From NCBI RefSeq assembly GCF_013044505.1, contig NZ_JABERD010000014.1, forward strand, positions 26,544 to 90,543: DNA of 64,000 nucleotides. Direction: 5' to 3'. A model generated the notes under the pieces. The model was not told the DNA's origin, did not search any database, and saw only the letters and a program-made list of their open reading frames with translations. Origin of the DNA: Streptomyces sp. S3(2020) (GTDB lineage: Bacteria; Actinomycetota; Actinomycetes; Streptomycetales; Streptomycetaceae). The position numbers and the translations under genes were made by a program. This document shows, one piece after another, positions 27,517-36,728 of the stretch (its first letter is position 1; the number at the start of each line of letters is the position of its first letter).

Positions 27517-29661
27517 ATGGCGGCTCTGCCTGCCCGTGTCCTCTTCGGCGCCGCGTACTACCACGAGTACACGCCCGCCTACGACCCCGGACTGCGTCCC
27601 GACGAACAGCTGAAGACCGACCTGGACCTGATGGCCGAGGCGCACTTCACCGTGATCCGGGTGGGCGAGTCGGTCTGGTCGACCTGGGAGCCCACGAGCG
27701 GCCGCTTCGACCTCGACTGGCTGCAACCCGTCCTCGACGGCGCCCATGAGCGCGGCATCTCCGTCGTCCTCGGCACACCGACGTACGCCGTGCCGCCGTG
27801 GCTGGCACGCCAGTACCCGGAGATCACCGGTGAGCGGCGCACCGGCGAGCGCATCGGCTGGGGCGCCCGCCAGGAGGTCGACTTCACCCACCCCGCGTTC
27901 CGTTTCCACGCGGAGCGGGTGATCCGCGAGATCGTCGCCCGGTACGCCGACCACCCGGCGGTCATCGGCTGGCAGGTCGACAACGAACCGGGCCTGCACC
28001 TCTTCCACAACCACGGCGTCTTCCAGCGCTTCGTGGACCACCTGCGGGAGAGGTACGGCGACGTCGAGACCCTCAACCGCGAGTGGGGCCTGGTCTACTG
28101 GTCGCACCGCCTGTCGACCTGGGCCGATCTGTGGACCCCGGACGGCAACGAGCAGCCCCAGTACGACGTCGCCTGGCGGGAGTTCCAGGCCCGGCAGGTC
28201 ACCGAGTTCATCGGCTGGCAGGCCGACATCGTCCGCGAGTACGCCCACCCCGGGCACTTCGTCACGACCTGCATCTCGTACACCCGCCAGGGGGTGGAGG
28301 ACGACGCGATGACGGACCGTCTCGACATCGCCTCCGGCAACCCGTACTACGACATGCAGGACGGGCTGCTGCTGCCCGACCCGACACCGGACGAGCACGA
28401 GCAGGCCTGGAAGAGCACCGGCGTGTGGGCGATGTACCAGACGGCCGACCGGATGTTCTCCTCCCGGCAGCAGCCGTTCCTCGTCACCGAGACCAACGCG
28501 AACTCCATCGGCTTCCCCTGGGACAACCGTCCGGGCTACGACGGCCAGTGGCGGCAGGCCGCCTGGGCGCACGTCGCGCGCGGTGCGCGGATGATCGAGT
28601 ACTGGCAGTGGCAGACCCTGCGCTTCGGCGCGGAGACGTACTGGGGCGGGGTGCTGCCGCACAGTGGACGGCCCGGCCGCACCTACGCCGAACTGGCCCG
28701 CCTGGGCGTCGAGTTCGACAAGGCCGGCCCCCTCGTCGCCGGGCTCGAACCGGACGCCGACATCACGATGGTCTACTCGCTGCCGAGCAAGTGGCTGATG
28801 CAGAAGTACCCGCCGCTGTCCCGGCCGAACGGCGAACCCGACCCCGCCTCCTACCATCGCGTCTTCGACCCCTTCTACCGCGGCGCCTTCGACGCCGGCC
28901 GCCAGGTCCGCATCGTCCACGCACGCCAGTTGCACGACCCCAGCGGACAGCGGGAGGGAATGACGGCCGAGGAGGCCGTGCGACGCCATCCGGTCCTCGT
29001 CGCCCCCGCCCTGTACCTCGTCGACGACGCCACGCTCGACTGGCTCGCCGCCTACGCCCACGCGGGCGGCCACCTCGTGCTCGGTCCGCGCACCGCGTAC
29101 GCCGACCACGAGGCCCGCGCCCGGACCGAGCCTGCCCCAGGGCGTCTCACCGAGGCCGCTGGCATCCACTACGACGAGTTCAGCAACCTCACCCACGACG
29201 TGCCCGTCCATGTCGAACCCGGCGGCCCGCTCAGGGCGAACGGGACCGCGACGCACTGGATCGAGTGCCTCACGGCCGTGGACGCCGACGTGCTGGCCTC
29301 CTACGACCACCCGCACTTCGGCCGCTGGCCCGCTGTCACCACCCGTCGGCACGGCGCCGGACGCATCACCTGTGTGGGCACGGTGCCCGGCCGCGACCTC
29401 GCCCGGACACTGGCCGACTGGCTCGCTCCGGCCGCACAGAGCGGGTGGCAGGGGCTCCCGACATCCGTGACGGCGACGACCGGTGTCTCCCCCGACGGAC
29501 GCCGCGTCCACATCGTGCACAACTGGAGCTGGGAGCCCGCACGCGCCTATGCCCCGGTCGACCTCTCCGACGTCCTGAGCGACGCCCCCGTTCCGGCCGG
29601 CACCGCCCTGGAGCTGGGCCCCTGGGACGTACGCGTCCTTGTCGCCGCCGACAACAGCTGA
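27517..29661 (+). CDS. GH42 beta-galactosidase
   Basis: 714-aa cytoplasmic enzyme, a usual GH42 length, no signal peptide. The TIM-barrel catalytic domain starts FGAAYYHEYTP. The acid/base is probably Glu157 in QVDNEPG and the nucleophile Glu325 in VTETNAN. A trimerisation domain (about 390-600) and a small C-terminal beta domain follow. GH42 enzymes hydrolyse beta-galactosides and sometimes alpha-L-arabinopyranosides. The gene is 55 bases after the permease, with GGAGG before ATG 27517, so it should act on imported galacto-oligosaccharides. Confidence 0.93.
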   Translation: MAALPARVLFGAAYYHEYTPAYDPGLRPDEQLKTDLDLMAEAHFTVIRVGESVWSTWEPTSGRFDLDWLQPVLDGAHERGISVVLGTPTYAVPPWLARQYPEITGERRTGERIGWGARQEVDFTHPAFRFHAERVIREIVARYADHPAVIGWQVDNEPGLHLFHNHGVFQRFVDHLRERYGDVETLNREWGLVYWSHRLSTWADLWTPDGNEQPQYDVAWREFQARQVTEFIGWQADIVREYAHPGHFVTTCISYTRQGVEDDAMTDRLDIASGNPYYDMQDGLLLPDPTPDEHEQAWKSTGVWAMYQTADRMFSSRQQPFLVTETNANSIGFPWDNRPGYDGQWRQAAWAHVARGARMIEYWQWQTLRFGAETYWGGVLPHSGRPGRTYAELARLGVEFDKAGPLVAGLEPDADITMVYSLPSKWLMQKYPPLSRPNGEPDPASYHRVFDPFYRGAFDAGRQVRIVHARQLHDPSGQREGMTAEEAVRRHPVLVAPALYLVDDATLDWLAAYAHAGGHLVLGPRTAYADHEARARTEPAPGRLTEAAGIHYDEFSNLTHDVPVHVEPGGPLRANGTATHWIECLTAVDADVLASYDHPHFGRWPAVTTRRHGAGRITCVGTVPGRDLARTLADWLAPAAQSGWQGLPTSVTATTGVSPDGRRVHIVHNWSWEPARAYAPVDLSDVLSDAPVPAGTALELGPWDVRVLVAADNS

Positions 29662-29702
29662 ACCCCCCGGCCCCACCGTGGCCGTTCACAGACGGAGGAA
29701 CC

Positions 29703-31508
29703 ATGCAGAGAAGATCCCTGGGCAGGGCGCTGGGCACCTTCGCCGCCGCGTCCGCGTTGCTGGCCATACCCGCCTCCGGCGCGCAGGCGTACAACCCGAC
29801 GGGCGGCACCCTGTACCAACTCGGCAGCGAGCCGTGCCTCAAGGGGCGCGGCAACTGCGCGGTCTACCCCAAGTCGGCCCAGCTGCCGAGCGGTCGGCTG
29901 GTGGCCGCGTTCGAGAAGTCCACCGTCGTCACCTCGACGGGCAGCGCCGACGGACAGACCCTCCCGGTCTACAAAAGCGATGACGACGGCACCTCGTGGC
30001 AGCCGCTGTCCGAGGTCAAGGCCCCGGCGTACCTCTCCACCGATCCCCAGTACGCGAAGTACACGAGCAACTGGACCAACCCGTACCTCTACACGCTTCC
30101 CCAGGACGTCGGGGACCTGAAGCAGGGCACCCTGCTCCTCGCCACGGTCGTCTCGGGCGATGACCACTACTACAAGGAGCACAAGGCGGCCGACCCCAAC
30201 TGGACGCCGTCCAACGACGGTGACCGCAAGGATCTGGCGATCGCCCTGTACTCCAGCACCGACGACGGCGCGACCTGGAAGATCAACAACGTCGTCGCCA
30301 CCGGAGGCTGGCAGGGCGGCAGCGCCGGCGCCACTGGCCAGAACATCGCCGCCGCCAACACGAACCGCCAGGTGGACCCCCTCTGGGAGCCCTATCTGAT
30401 GGTCCACAAGGGCCGGCTCGTCTGCTACTACTCCGACGAGAACGACTACACCGGCTTCGACGCGACCACCGGTGTCCCGACCCTCGACCCCGCGAACGAC
30501 ACCGCCACGGACTCCCTCGGCCAGATCCTCGTCCACAGGACCTGGGACGGCCGCAGCACGAGCTGGAGCGCTCCCGTCGTCGACATCGCCGGTATGACCC
30601 AGGACATGGGCGGCGGCAAGACGGAGATCGGAGGCGGCCGGCCCGGCATGACCAACGTCGTCCGCACCACGGACGGCAAGTGGATGATCACCTACGAGTA
30701 CTGGGGCGGCGGTGCCAACACCCGCTACCAGTTCGCCGACGACCCGCTGAAGTTCTTCACCGGATCGGCCACCGGGACAGGGGTCGACTCACTGCCGGTC
30801 GCCACCGGTTCGCACCCCCTCAGCATGAACGGCAGCCCGGTCCTCATCAGGCTCCCCGGTGGCCGCCTGGTCTACAACGCCGCGGGCAGCGGCAACGTCT
30901 GGGTCAACGAGAGCGGACGCGTCGACGGCACGTGGACGGAGTACCAGACGACCTCACCGGCCGCGTACAGCCGCAACCTCCAGTACGTCGACGGCACCGG
31001 CCGCGTCGTGATCCTCAACAACCAGGGCACGTCGACGCTCAAGTTCGCCGAGGTCGACCTCGGCCACTCGGACGGCGCCTACTACCAACTGGTGAACCGC
31101 AGGACGGACCAGGTGATCGGGACCGGGAACAAGACCAACGACGCGAACATCGGCAACGGTGACGTGCCCGACGTACGTCTTGAGGCCCCCGGCTCGGCGG
31201 CGAACACGGACACCCAGTTCTGGCATGTGGTGACCGAACCGGGCGGCGGAGTCACGCTGTTGAACAAGTCGGGCGGCCGGGCGGCGGCCGTCTGGACGGG
31301 GAACGCGACGACCGGCCAGAAGATCGGCCAGTGGGTCGACAACAGCGGTACGGGCAGCTGGAACCTCGTGAAGACCAGCGACGGGTTCTACCGGCTCCAG
31401 TCCGTGAAGAACACCAGCCTGTACCTGACCGGTGCGGCCGCCGGAGCCCAACTCACCTTGCAGAGCGCGCTCACCGACGGCTCCCAGGACTGGGAGCTCG
31501 TCCAGTAG
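29703..31508 (+). CDS. Secreted sialidase-fold glycoside hydrolase with C-terminal ricin-type lectin domain (GH93-like)
   Basis: 601 aa with a Sec signal peptide (cleavage after about residue 29, SGAQA). The catalytic part (about 35-450) is a beta-propeller with two Asp-box motifs (SDDDGTSW and STDDGATW) and the segment GRPGMTNVVRTTDGKWMITYEYW. That resembles GH93 exo-arabinanases, where glutamates near this position are catalytic. A ricin-B/CBM13-like trefoil (about 458-601) would bind polysaccharide. It is the last gene of the operon, with GGAGG before ATG 29703. An exo-alpha-1,5-arabinanase role fits the GH42 neighbour; another sialidase-fold activity remains possible. Confidence 0.8.
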   Translation: MQRRSLGRALGTFAAASALLAIPASGAQAYNPTGGTLYQLGSEPCLKGRGNCAVYPKSAQLPSGRLVAAFEKSTVVTSTGSADGQTLPVYKSDDDGTSWQPLSEVKAPAYLSTDPQYAKYTSNWTNPYLYTLPQDVGDLKQGTLLLATVVSGDDHYYKEHKAADPNWTPSNDGDRKDLAIALYSSTDDGATWKINNVVATGGWQGGSAGATGQNIAAANTNRQVDPLWEPYLMVHKGRLVCYYSDENDYTGFDATTGVPTLDPANDTATDSLGQILVHRTWDGRSTSWSAPVVDIAGMTQDMGGGKTEIGGGRPGMTNVVRTTDGKWMITYEYWGGGANTRYQFADDPLKFFTGSATGTGVDSLPVATGSHPLSMNGSPVLIRLPGGRLVYNAAGSGNVWVNESGRVDGTWTEYQTTSPAAYSRNLQYVDGTGRVVILNNQGTSTLKFAEVDLGHSDGAYYQLVNRRTDQVIGTGNKTNDANIGNGDVPDVRLEAPGSAANTDTQFWHVVTEPGGGVTLLNKSGGRAAAVWTGNATTGQKIGQWVDNSGTGSWNLVKTSDGFYRLQSVKNTSLYLTGAAAGAQLTLQSALTDGSQDWELVQ

Positions 31509-31524
31509 CCCCTTGTCCGGAGGT

Positions 31525-31568
31525 GGGCGTCGGAGCCGCGTCCGGCGGACGTACGTCTGCCGACGCCC
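31525..31568. terminator. Bidirectional terminator between convergent genes
   Basis: Nine-base arms GGGCGTCGG (31525-31533) and CCGACGCCC (31560-31568) enclose further palindromes (GTCC-GGC-GGAC and GACGTACGTC). It sits in the 64-bp gap between the GH93-like gene and the convergent unknown gene; it is long enough to end both transcripts. Confidence 0.7.
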
Positions 31569-31572
31569 ATGG

Positions 31573-32100
31573 TCAGGTGCCGACGTTCTCGATGATCTCC
31601 CGCACCTGGCGATTCAGCGAGGGCGCCCACCACGTGGACACCGGCGCCAGCCGGCTGACGGCCGCCCCCAGCCACTCCGGGTCACCCAGGCGGTGCAGTG
31701 CCCTGGCCTCGGACGTCCTCCGGAACAGGGCCTCCACCATGTACACGTGGAGGCCCGTATAGGGGCGCTCGTGATGGGTGTAGTTCACCGACCAGTGCTC
31801 GTACGGATGGCGAAGGATTCCGCCCACGGAACAGCCGCCGGGGCCGGTCTCCATGTAGCTGCTGCCGAGCGTGCCCAGCACGCCCATGGTGCGAGTGGCG
31901 TGCCATGCCTTATGGGTGGCTCGGATCCTCAGTTCCACGAACTTGGACCACGGGAGGACGGCCAGGGGTTCCGGCGCTCCGGGCTCGTGGTGCTCCATAC
32001 CCTCGGCGGTGAGAACCAGGCACGAGCCGCCCTCCCGCTTCGGGTCCCCGATGATCCAGCGGTCCCCGACCAGCTCCAGTGGCCCCAGGTATCCCGTCAT
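31573..32100 (-). CDS. Unrecognised 175-aa protein
   Basis: I do not recognise the family. The N-terminal 60 residues look like a small beta domain (GYLGPLELVGDRWIIGDPKR, CLVLTAEGMEHHE). The C-terminal part is helical, with several Trp and His residues (VSTWWAPSLNRQVREIIENV). It is soluble, with no signal peptide. ATG 32100 follows GGGGG. It may share a transcript with the zinc-ribbon protein upstream, 62 bases away. Confidence 0.75.
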   Translation of the reverse strand: MTGYLGPLELVGDRWIIGDPKREGGSCLVLTAEGMEHHEPGAPEPLAVLPWSKFVELRIRATHKAWHATRTMGVLGTLGSSYMETGPGGCSVGGILRHPYEHWSVNYTHHERPYTGLHVYMVEALFRRTSEARALHRLGDPEWLGAAVSRLAPVSTWWAPSLNRQVREIIENVGT

Positions 32101-32162
32101 GATCCCCCGTCGGTCGTGTGTTCGCCCGGCCCGTGAGCCTACCCCGCGGCCGGCCTGCCCTC

Positions 32163-32807
32163 TCAGGTGCGAGGGCGGGGCGACGCGTCGCGCAGCCTCC
32201 AGATGTCCTTCCACTGCCGGGTGTGGGCGGCCGCCAGCGGTGGGTCGGGCGCGTCGGCCCGCTGTACGGCGAGGCTGACACCGCACTGTCCGCACAGGTG
32301 GTGGATCCAGTGGTGACCGTCGTGCCAGGCACTGGTGTTGTCCTGGGTTCCGCAGACGGGGCAGGTCAGCGCGGCAGTTCGAGCGGGCGGGACCGACGCA
32401 CGCAGCACCCGCTCGACGACCACGGGCAACGGCTCGTCGGGGTGCATCGCCGGATCGGGACAGAAGGCGATGCTCCCCCACCTGTGCTGCCGGTCTCGCC
32501 AGGACCCGTCCGTCGGCACCTGCCGAGAGCCACGTGCCTTCTCCGCTCGACGACGAGTGAGATAGGCGCGTTCGTCCGCGAGCCACAGCTGCCGGGCAGC
32601 GTGCAGCTCCGCCATGGCGCGTACGACCGAGCCCGGGTCCTGATCCGGGTCCCTGGGGATCCCCGCGCTGTGGCAGAGGTGGTGATAGGTGGCCCGGAAG
32701 CCGTAGGGCGCGAAGTGGACGAGACAGGACCGCAGATTCGTGTGGCGGACACGCGCGGGCAGGCTCTCGTCGTGGACCCGCCGGCGGTGCGTGGTGAAGC
32801 TGCTCAT
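32163..32807 (-). CDS. Unrecognised 214-aa protein with a zinc-ribbon motif
   Basis: Basic N-terminus, helical middle and a CPVCG...CGQCG pair (about residues 147-173) that could bind zinc. A histidine-rich stretch HDGHHWIHHL lies between the cysteine pairs. No catalytic domain is recognised. Start ATG 32807 is plausible. It is transcribed with the following unknown gene. A nucleic-acid-binding role is only a guess from the ribbon. Confidence 0.7.
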   Translation of the reverse strand: MSSFTTHRRRVHDESLPARVRHTNLRSCLVHFAPYGFRATYHHLCHSAGIPRDPDQDPGSVVRAMAELHAARQLWLADERAYLTRRRAEKARGSRQVPTDGSWRDRQHRWGSIAFCPDPAMHPDEPLPVVVERVLRASVPPARTAALTCPVCGTQDNTSAWHDGHHWIHHLCGQCGVSLAVQRADAPDPPLAAAHTRQWKDIWRLRDASPRPRT

Positions 32808-32843
32808 CCCCGGACACTACGGCCGGCCGGGCACGAGGAGGGC

Positions 32844-33944
32844 CTACAACCAGCCATTGCGCTTGAAATTCCGGTGCAGGACGAGGCAGGCCGTGGCGAT
32901 GACGGTCAGGACGAGGGGGTAGCCGAAGGTCCAGCGCAGTTCCGGCATGTGGTCGAAGTTCATGCCGTAGACGCCGCAGACCATGGTCGGTACGGCGATG
33001 ATCGCGGCCCAGGCGGTGATCTTCCGCATGTCCTCGTTCTGGGCGACGGTGACCTGCGCGAGGTGGGCCTGGAGGATCGAGTCGAGCAGGACGTCGTAGG
33101 CGTTGATCTGATCGGTGACGCGGGTGAGGTGGTCGGTGACGTCCCGGAAGTACGCCTGTATCTCCTTGTCCACGCAGGCACGCGGCTCGGTGGCGAGCCG
33201 GTCCAGGGGGCGGGCGAGCGGGACCACGGCCCGCTTCAGTTCCAGGAGTTCACGCTTGAGCTGGTAGATGCGGCCGGCGTCGGCGTTGCGGGGGCTGCGC
33301 GGGGAGAAGACGTCGCTCTCGACCTGGTCGATGTCGTTCTGGACGGAGTCGGTGACCGTGACGTAGTCGTCGACGACGTGGTCGGCGATGGCGTGCAGGA
33401 CCGCGGAGGGGCCCTTGGCCATCAGCTCTGGGTGGGCTTCGAGGTCCTCTCGCAGCGGGCCGAGGGAGCCGTGGCGGCCGTGGCGGACGGTGACGACGAA
33501 GTCGGGGCCGGTGAAGACCATGATCTCGCCGGTGTCGACGACCTCGCTGTTCGCGGTCAGTTCGGCGTGCTCTACGTAGGTGACGGTCTTGAAGACGGAG
33601 AACAGGACCTCGCCGTACTGCTCGATCTTGGGGCGCTGATGGGCGTGGACGGCGTCCTCGACGGCGAGGGGGTGCAGGCCGAAGAGTTCCGCGACACCGG
33701 CGAACTCCTCCTCCCCCGGTTCGTGCAGGCCCAGCCAGACGAAGCCGCCCCGGTGCTTGCGGGCGTAGCGCACGGATTCCTCCACGGAATCCCTTGCGGG
33801 GCGGCGGACGCCGTCGTGGTAGACGACACAGTTGACCACCGTCGAGCCGAGCGGGGAGCGGGCCGGGTGGCTGAGGTCCACACGGCGACGGCGGGTGCGC
33901 CGCGCCAGGTTCGCGACTTTGCGCAGGTTGCCGACCATCGACAT
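32844..33944 (-). CDS. corA: CorA-type magnesium/cobalt transporter
   Basis: 366-aa channel protein: a large cytoplasmic N-terminal domain (about 1-300), then two C-terminal membrane helices. The first ends with the selectivity motif GMN in VCGVYGMNFDHM, and the protein ends in the usual basic tail (HRNFKRNGWL). CorA forms pentamers that admit Mg2+. ATG 33944 has GAAGGAG 9 bases upstream; a second ATG follows two codons later. A longer frame reaching 35375 is only antisense to lysA. Confidence 0.95.
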   Translation of the reverse strand: MSMVGNLRKVANLARRTRRRRVDLSHPARSPLGSTVVNCVVYHDGVRRPARDSVEESVRYARKHRGGFVWLGLHEPGEEEFAGVAELFGLHPLAVEDAVHAHQRPKIEQYGEVLFSVFKTVTYVEHAELTANSEVVDTGEIMVFTGPDFVVTVRHGRHGSLGPLREDLEAHPELMAKGPSAVLHAIADHVVDDYVTVTDSVQNDIDQVESDVFSPRSPRNADAGRIYQLKRELLELKRAVVPLARPLDRLATEPRACVDKEIQAYFRDVTDHLTRVTDQINAYDVLLDSILQAHLAQVTVAQNEDMRKITAWAAIIAVPTMVCGVYGMNFDHMPELRWTFGYPLVLTVIATACLVLHRNFKRNGWL

Positions 33945-34093
33945 GCGGGACTTCTCCTTCAGCGGACCATTGGATCCGGACAGTGTGCCAAACGACGGTA
34001 AGGCCGACGTCAGAGCCGGCCCTTCCCACGGAACACCAGGTGGACGACGGTGCCCAGGAGGGCGGCGACCGCCCCCCTCCGGCACATGGCCGG

Positions 34094-35428
34094 CTACAGG
34101 CCGACATCCCTGCTGCGGATGTCCTCCAAGGACTCCCGCCGGACCAGGAGGCGGGCGATGCCGTCGCGTACGGCGGCCACGGGTGGGCGGCCGACCAGGT
34201 TGTAGTCGGAGGCCATCGACAGGTGGTAGGCGCCGGCCACGGGTACGGCGAGGAGGTCGCCGGGGCGTACGTCGGCGGGGAGTTCGACGTCGGCGGCCAG
34301 GACGTCGCCCGCCTCGCAGTGCCGCCCGACCACGGTCACCCGGGCCGGGGCCGCGATGCTGTGCCTGCCGACGAGCCGGGGCGCGTACCGCACGCCGTAC
34401 AGGGCCGGGCGCGGGTTGTCGCTCATGCCGCCGTCCACGGCGACGTACGTGTGCGGGCCGGTGTGCTTGACGGACAGCACGTGGTAGAGCGCGACACCCG
34501 CGGGGCCCGCGATCGCCCGGCCCGGTTCGATGATCAGCCGAGGGACGGGGAGTCCGGCCGCGGCGCACGCGTCGGTGAGTTCGGTGCGGACCCTGCGGGC
34601 CAGTGACGTCAGGTCCAGGGCCCGCTCGCCGGGGCGGTAGGCGACGCCGTGGCCGCCCCCGAGGTCGAGTTCGGGCAGGATCAGTCCGTGCTGTTCGTGG
34701 AGCCGGGCCATCAGGCCCACCATGCGGCGTACGGCGGCGAGGTAGGGCTTGACGCTGGTGATCTGTGAGCCCAAGTGGCAGTGCAGACCGGTGAGTTCGA
34801 GCTGCGGCTGATCGAGTATGCGGGCGATGGCGTGCTGGGCGTAGCCGTCGGCGATGGACAGTCCGAACTTCTGGTCGTCCGTGCCGGTGCGGATCTTCTC
34901 GTGGCAGCCGGCGCTGATGCCGGGCACCACCCGGACCATCACCCTCTGGTGGCCTCCGGGACCGACCGCCGCGGCCAGCCGGGCGATCTCCGAGGGGCTG
35001 TCGATGACGATCCGGCCGACGCCCAGGCGCAGGGCGGCCGCCAGGTCCTGGGGCGACTTGGCGTTGCCGTGCAGGGTGATCCGGTCCGGCGGGAAGCCGG
35101 TGGTGACGGCGAGTTCGAGTTCGCCGGCCGAGCAGACGTCCAGGCCGAGGCCCTCCTCGTCGACCCAGTGGGCCATGGCCCGGCACAGGAACGCCTTGGC
35201 GGCGTACAGGACTTCGGCCTCGGGGAAGGCGTCCCGGTAGGTGCGGCAGCGGTCGCGGACCTCGGCCTCGTCGAGGACGTAGACGGGGGTGCCGAAGCGG
35301 TCGGCGATCTCCGCGAGCGCTACGCCGCCCACGGCGAGGTCGCCGTGCCGGGACCCGGCGGTGGAGGCGGGCCACACCGACAGTTCGGCGGACTCGGTGG
35401 TGGCGGTGGGTTCGTGAACGGTGGTCAT
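34094..35428 (-). CDS. lysA: Diaminopimelate decarboxylase-type PLP enzyme
   Basis: 444-aa alanine-racemase-fold decarboxylase. The PLP lysine is in YAAKAF (about residue 72). HGNAKS, GLHCHLGSQI, LDLGGGHGV and EPGRAI are the family's cofactor and substrate motifs, and GRHCEAGD near the C-terminus supplies the partner-subunit residues. LysA converts meso-diaminopimelate to lysine. ATG 35428 is 14 bases after the SAV_915-type gene with GAGAGGGG upstream, so the two form an operon. There are no other lysine genes nearby; it may be a second lysA copy or act on a related diamino acid. Confidence 0.9.
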   Translation of the reverse strand: MTTVHEPTATTESAELSVWPASTAGSRHGDLAVGGVALAEIADRFGTPVYVLDEAEVRDRCRTYRDAFPEAEVLYAAKAFLCRAMAHWVDEEGLGLDVCSAGELELAVTTGFPPDRITLHGNAKSPQDLAAALRLGVGRIVIDSPSEIARLAAAVGPGGHQRVMVRVVPGISAGCHEKIRTGTDDQKFGLSIADGYAQHAIARILDQPQLELTGLHCHLGSQITSVKPYLAAVRRMVGLMARLHEQHGLILPELDLGGGHGVAYRPGERALDLTSLARRVRTELTDACAAAGLPVPRLIIEPGRAIAGPAGVALYHVLSVKHTGPHTYVAVDGGMSDNPRPALYGVRYAPRLVGRHSIAAPARVTVVGRHCEAGDVLAADVELPADVRPGDLLAVPVAGAYHLSMASDYNLVGRPPVAAVRDGIARLLVRRESLEDIRSRDVGL

Positions 35429-35442
35429 CGTGACTGCCCCTC

Positions 35443-35778
35443 TCAGGCAGTCCGCAGGACGGGAACAGGAGCGGCGGGCTCGACCGGAGTGGGAGCCGGT
35501 GCCGAGAACTGCGGGTCCACCGTGACGGTGGTGATGCCGAGCGGGGCGGTGAGCGCGCGCAGGGCGGGCGCGGCGAGGCGGATCCATGCCTGGGCGGGGC
35601 CGAGCGTGGCGGTCAGGCGGGATACGGAGGTGAAGCCGACGGCCGTGCGGTCGCCGAGCGGGGTGCGGAAGAGCCGGGCCGCACAGCCGCAGGGACCCGG
35701 CCGGACCGGGACGTAGAGGGGTCCGGCCGGGAACCGATCGGAGGGTTCGGGGTCGTCGTCCTGAAGGAGTTCTGCCAT
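35443..35778 (-). CDS. SAV_915-type small protein
   Basis: 111 aa, soluble. The core LYVPVRPGPCGCAARLFRTPLGDRTAVGFTS and the following LTATLGPAQAWIRLA match the Streptomyces SAV_915 pattern, whose function is unknown (SseB-like fold possible). ATG 35778 has AGGAGG 7 bases upstream. It is the first gene of a two-gene operon with lysA. Its upstream region carries two of the proposed KdpE-type repeats. Confidence 0.82.
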   Translation of the reverse strand: MAELLQDDDPEPSDRFPAGPLYVPVRPGPCGCAARLFRTPLGDRTAVGFTSVSRLTATLGPAQAWIRLAAPALRALTAPLGITTVTVDPQFSAPAPTPVEPAAPVPVLRTA

Positions 35779-35894
35779 GTGAGGCCTCCTGGAAGGCAGG
35801 GTGCAGGTGATCGGTGAGGCCCCGGACGCGGGGAGGCGGACCGGGGCGCTCGCCCTCGACGTTATGCCCGGTGTCCCCCGCTCCCGGGCGTGCC

Positions 35895-35987
35895 CTGACG
35901 GGACGCTGACGGTGATCCGGGCGACCTTGACGCAGAGTTGACGCGGCTGGTGGGAGGGCGGGGAAAGGGCCGTCAGAAGGGCGTCAG
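35895..35987. promoter_or_regulatory. Cluster of three KdpE-like direct repeats between divergent operons
   Basis: Three CGTCA(A/G)-N5-CGTCA(A/G) repeats with an 11-bp period. 35895-35911 and 35927-35943 read toward the SAV_915/lysA operon (as CTGACG and TTGACG pairs on the plus strand). 35971-35987 reads toward the universal stress gene, ending 69 bp before its ATG. They resemble the sites before kdpF, kimA and the second kdpD. An OmpR/PhoB-type response regulator is the natural binder. Confidence 0.6.
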
Positions 35988-36056
35988 GAACGGGCGTGAG
36001 GGGTGTTCGGAGGCCTCCCGACGGAGGTGAGATGGAAGGGTTCCGAGGAGGATCAG

Positions 36057-36623
36057 ATGCCCGAGTCCCACCCACCTTCGGCCGCACGTCTTGTCGTGGG
36101 AGTGAGCGGTTCGCCCGGAAGTCTCACCGCCCTCGTCCGGGCCGCCGACGAGGCCCGGCGCCGGGGCGCCGAACTCTGGCCGGTGCTGGCCTGGGAACCG
36201 CCCGGTGGAACCCTCGCCGCCCGCAGGTCGACGGCGGCGGCCATCGTCGTCGAGGACTGGGAGCGGCCGGCACGCGAGAGGCTGCTCAAGGCTCTGCGGG
36301 ACGTGTTCGGCGGCACGGACACCGGGCTGCCCGGGCAGGCTCTCGTCGTCCAGGGTGTCCCGGGACCGGCGTTGATGCGGATCGCCGACCGGGAGGGTGA
36401 TGTCATCGTGGTGGGCGCCGGACGGCGCGGGCGGCTGCGCCGTGCGCTGTGGCCGTCGGTCGGCCGCGACTGCCTCGCCCACGCCACCTGTCCCGTCCTC
36501 GCGGTACCGCCGTCCCCGCTTCAGACGGCGCTGGAGGCCGCGCACCGCCGCAACGTCCTGCGGCTGCGGCTGGACACCGGGCGTTTCGAGCGGGAGTGCG
36601 CCGTCCTGCCGCCCAGCGTCTGA
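36057..36623 (+). CDS. Universal stress protein (UspA family)
   Basis: 188-aa cytoplasmic protein with one Usp domain (about residues 10-145): RLVVGVSGSPGSLTALVRAADEA at the start and VIVVGAGRRGRLRRALWPSVGRDCLAHATCPVLAV at the end, giving the G-2x-G-9x-G-(S/T)-like nucleotide-binding pattern in altered form. A C-terminal 40-residue extension is unusual. ATG 36057 has GAGGAGGATC upstream. It is convergent with kdpD and preceded by a KdpE-like repeat, suggesting a response to potassium or osmotic stress. Confidence 0.87.
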   Translation: MPESHPPSAARLVVGVSGSPGSLTALVRAADEARRRGAELWPVLAWEPPGGTLAARRSTAAAIVVEDWERPARERLLKALRDVFGGTDTGLPGQALVVQGVPGPALMRIADREGDVIVVGAGRRGRLRRALWPSVGRDCLAHATCPVLAVPPSPLQTALEAAHRRNVLRLRLDTGRFERECAVLPPSV

Positions 36624-36728
36624 GCGCCCAGCCGCAGGACGGCGAACGCGTCACACAGGAGCCCGGTACTGCACGCGGCAACCGAGCGCCCCGGCACCGC
36701 GAAATCCGGCACCCCGGGCCCGGCCCTC

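Noticed and set aside
27451..29676. 741-aa minus-strand frame opposite GH42
   Set aside because: Same artefact; GH42 catalytic motifs lie on the plus strand.
34010..34087. 25-aa frame MCRRGAVAALLGTVVHLVF... between lysA and corA
   Set aside because: Hydrophobic and tempting as a small peptide, but it has no ribosome site and no context support.
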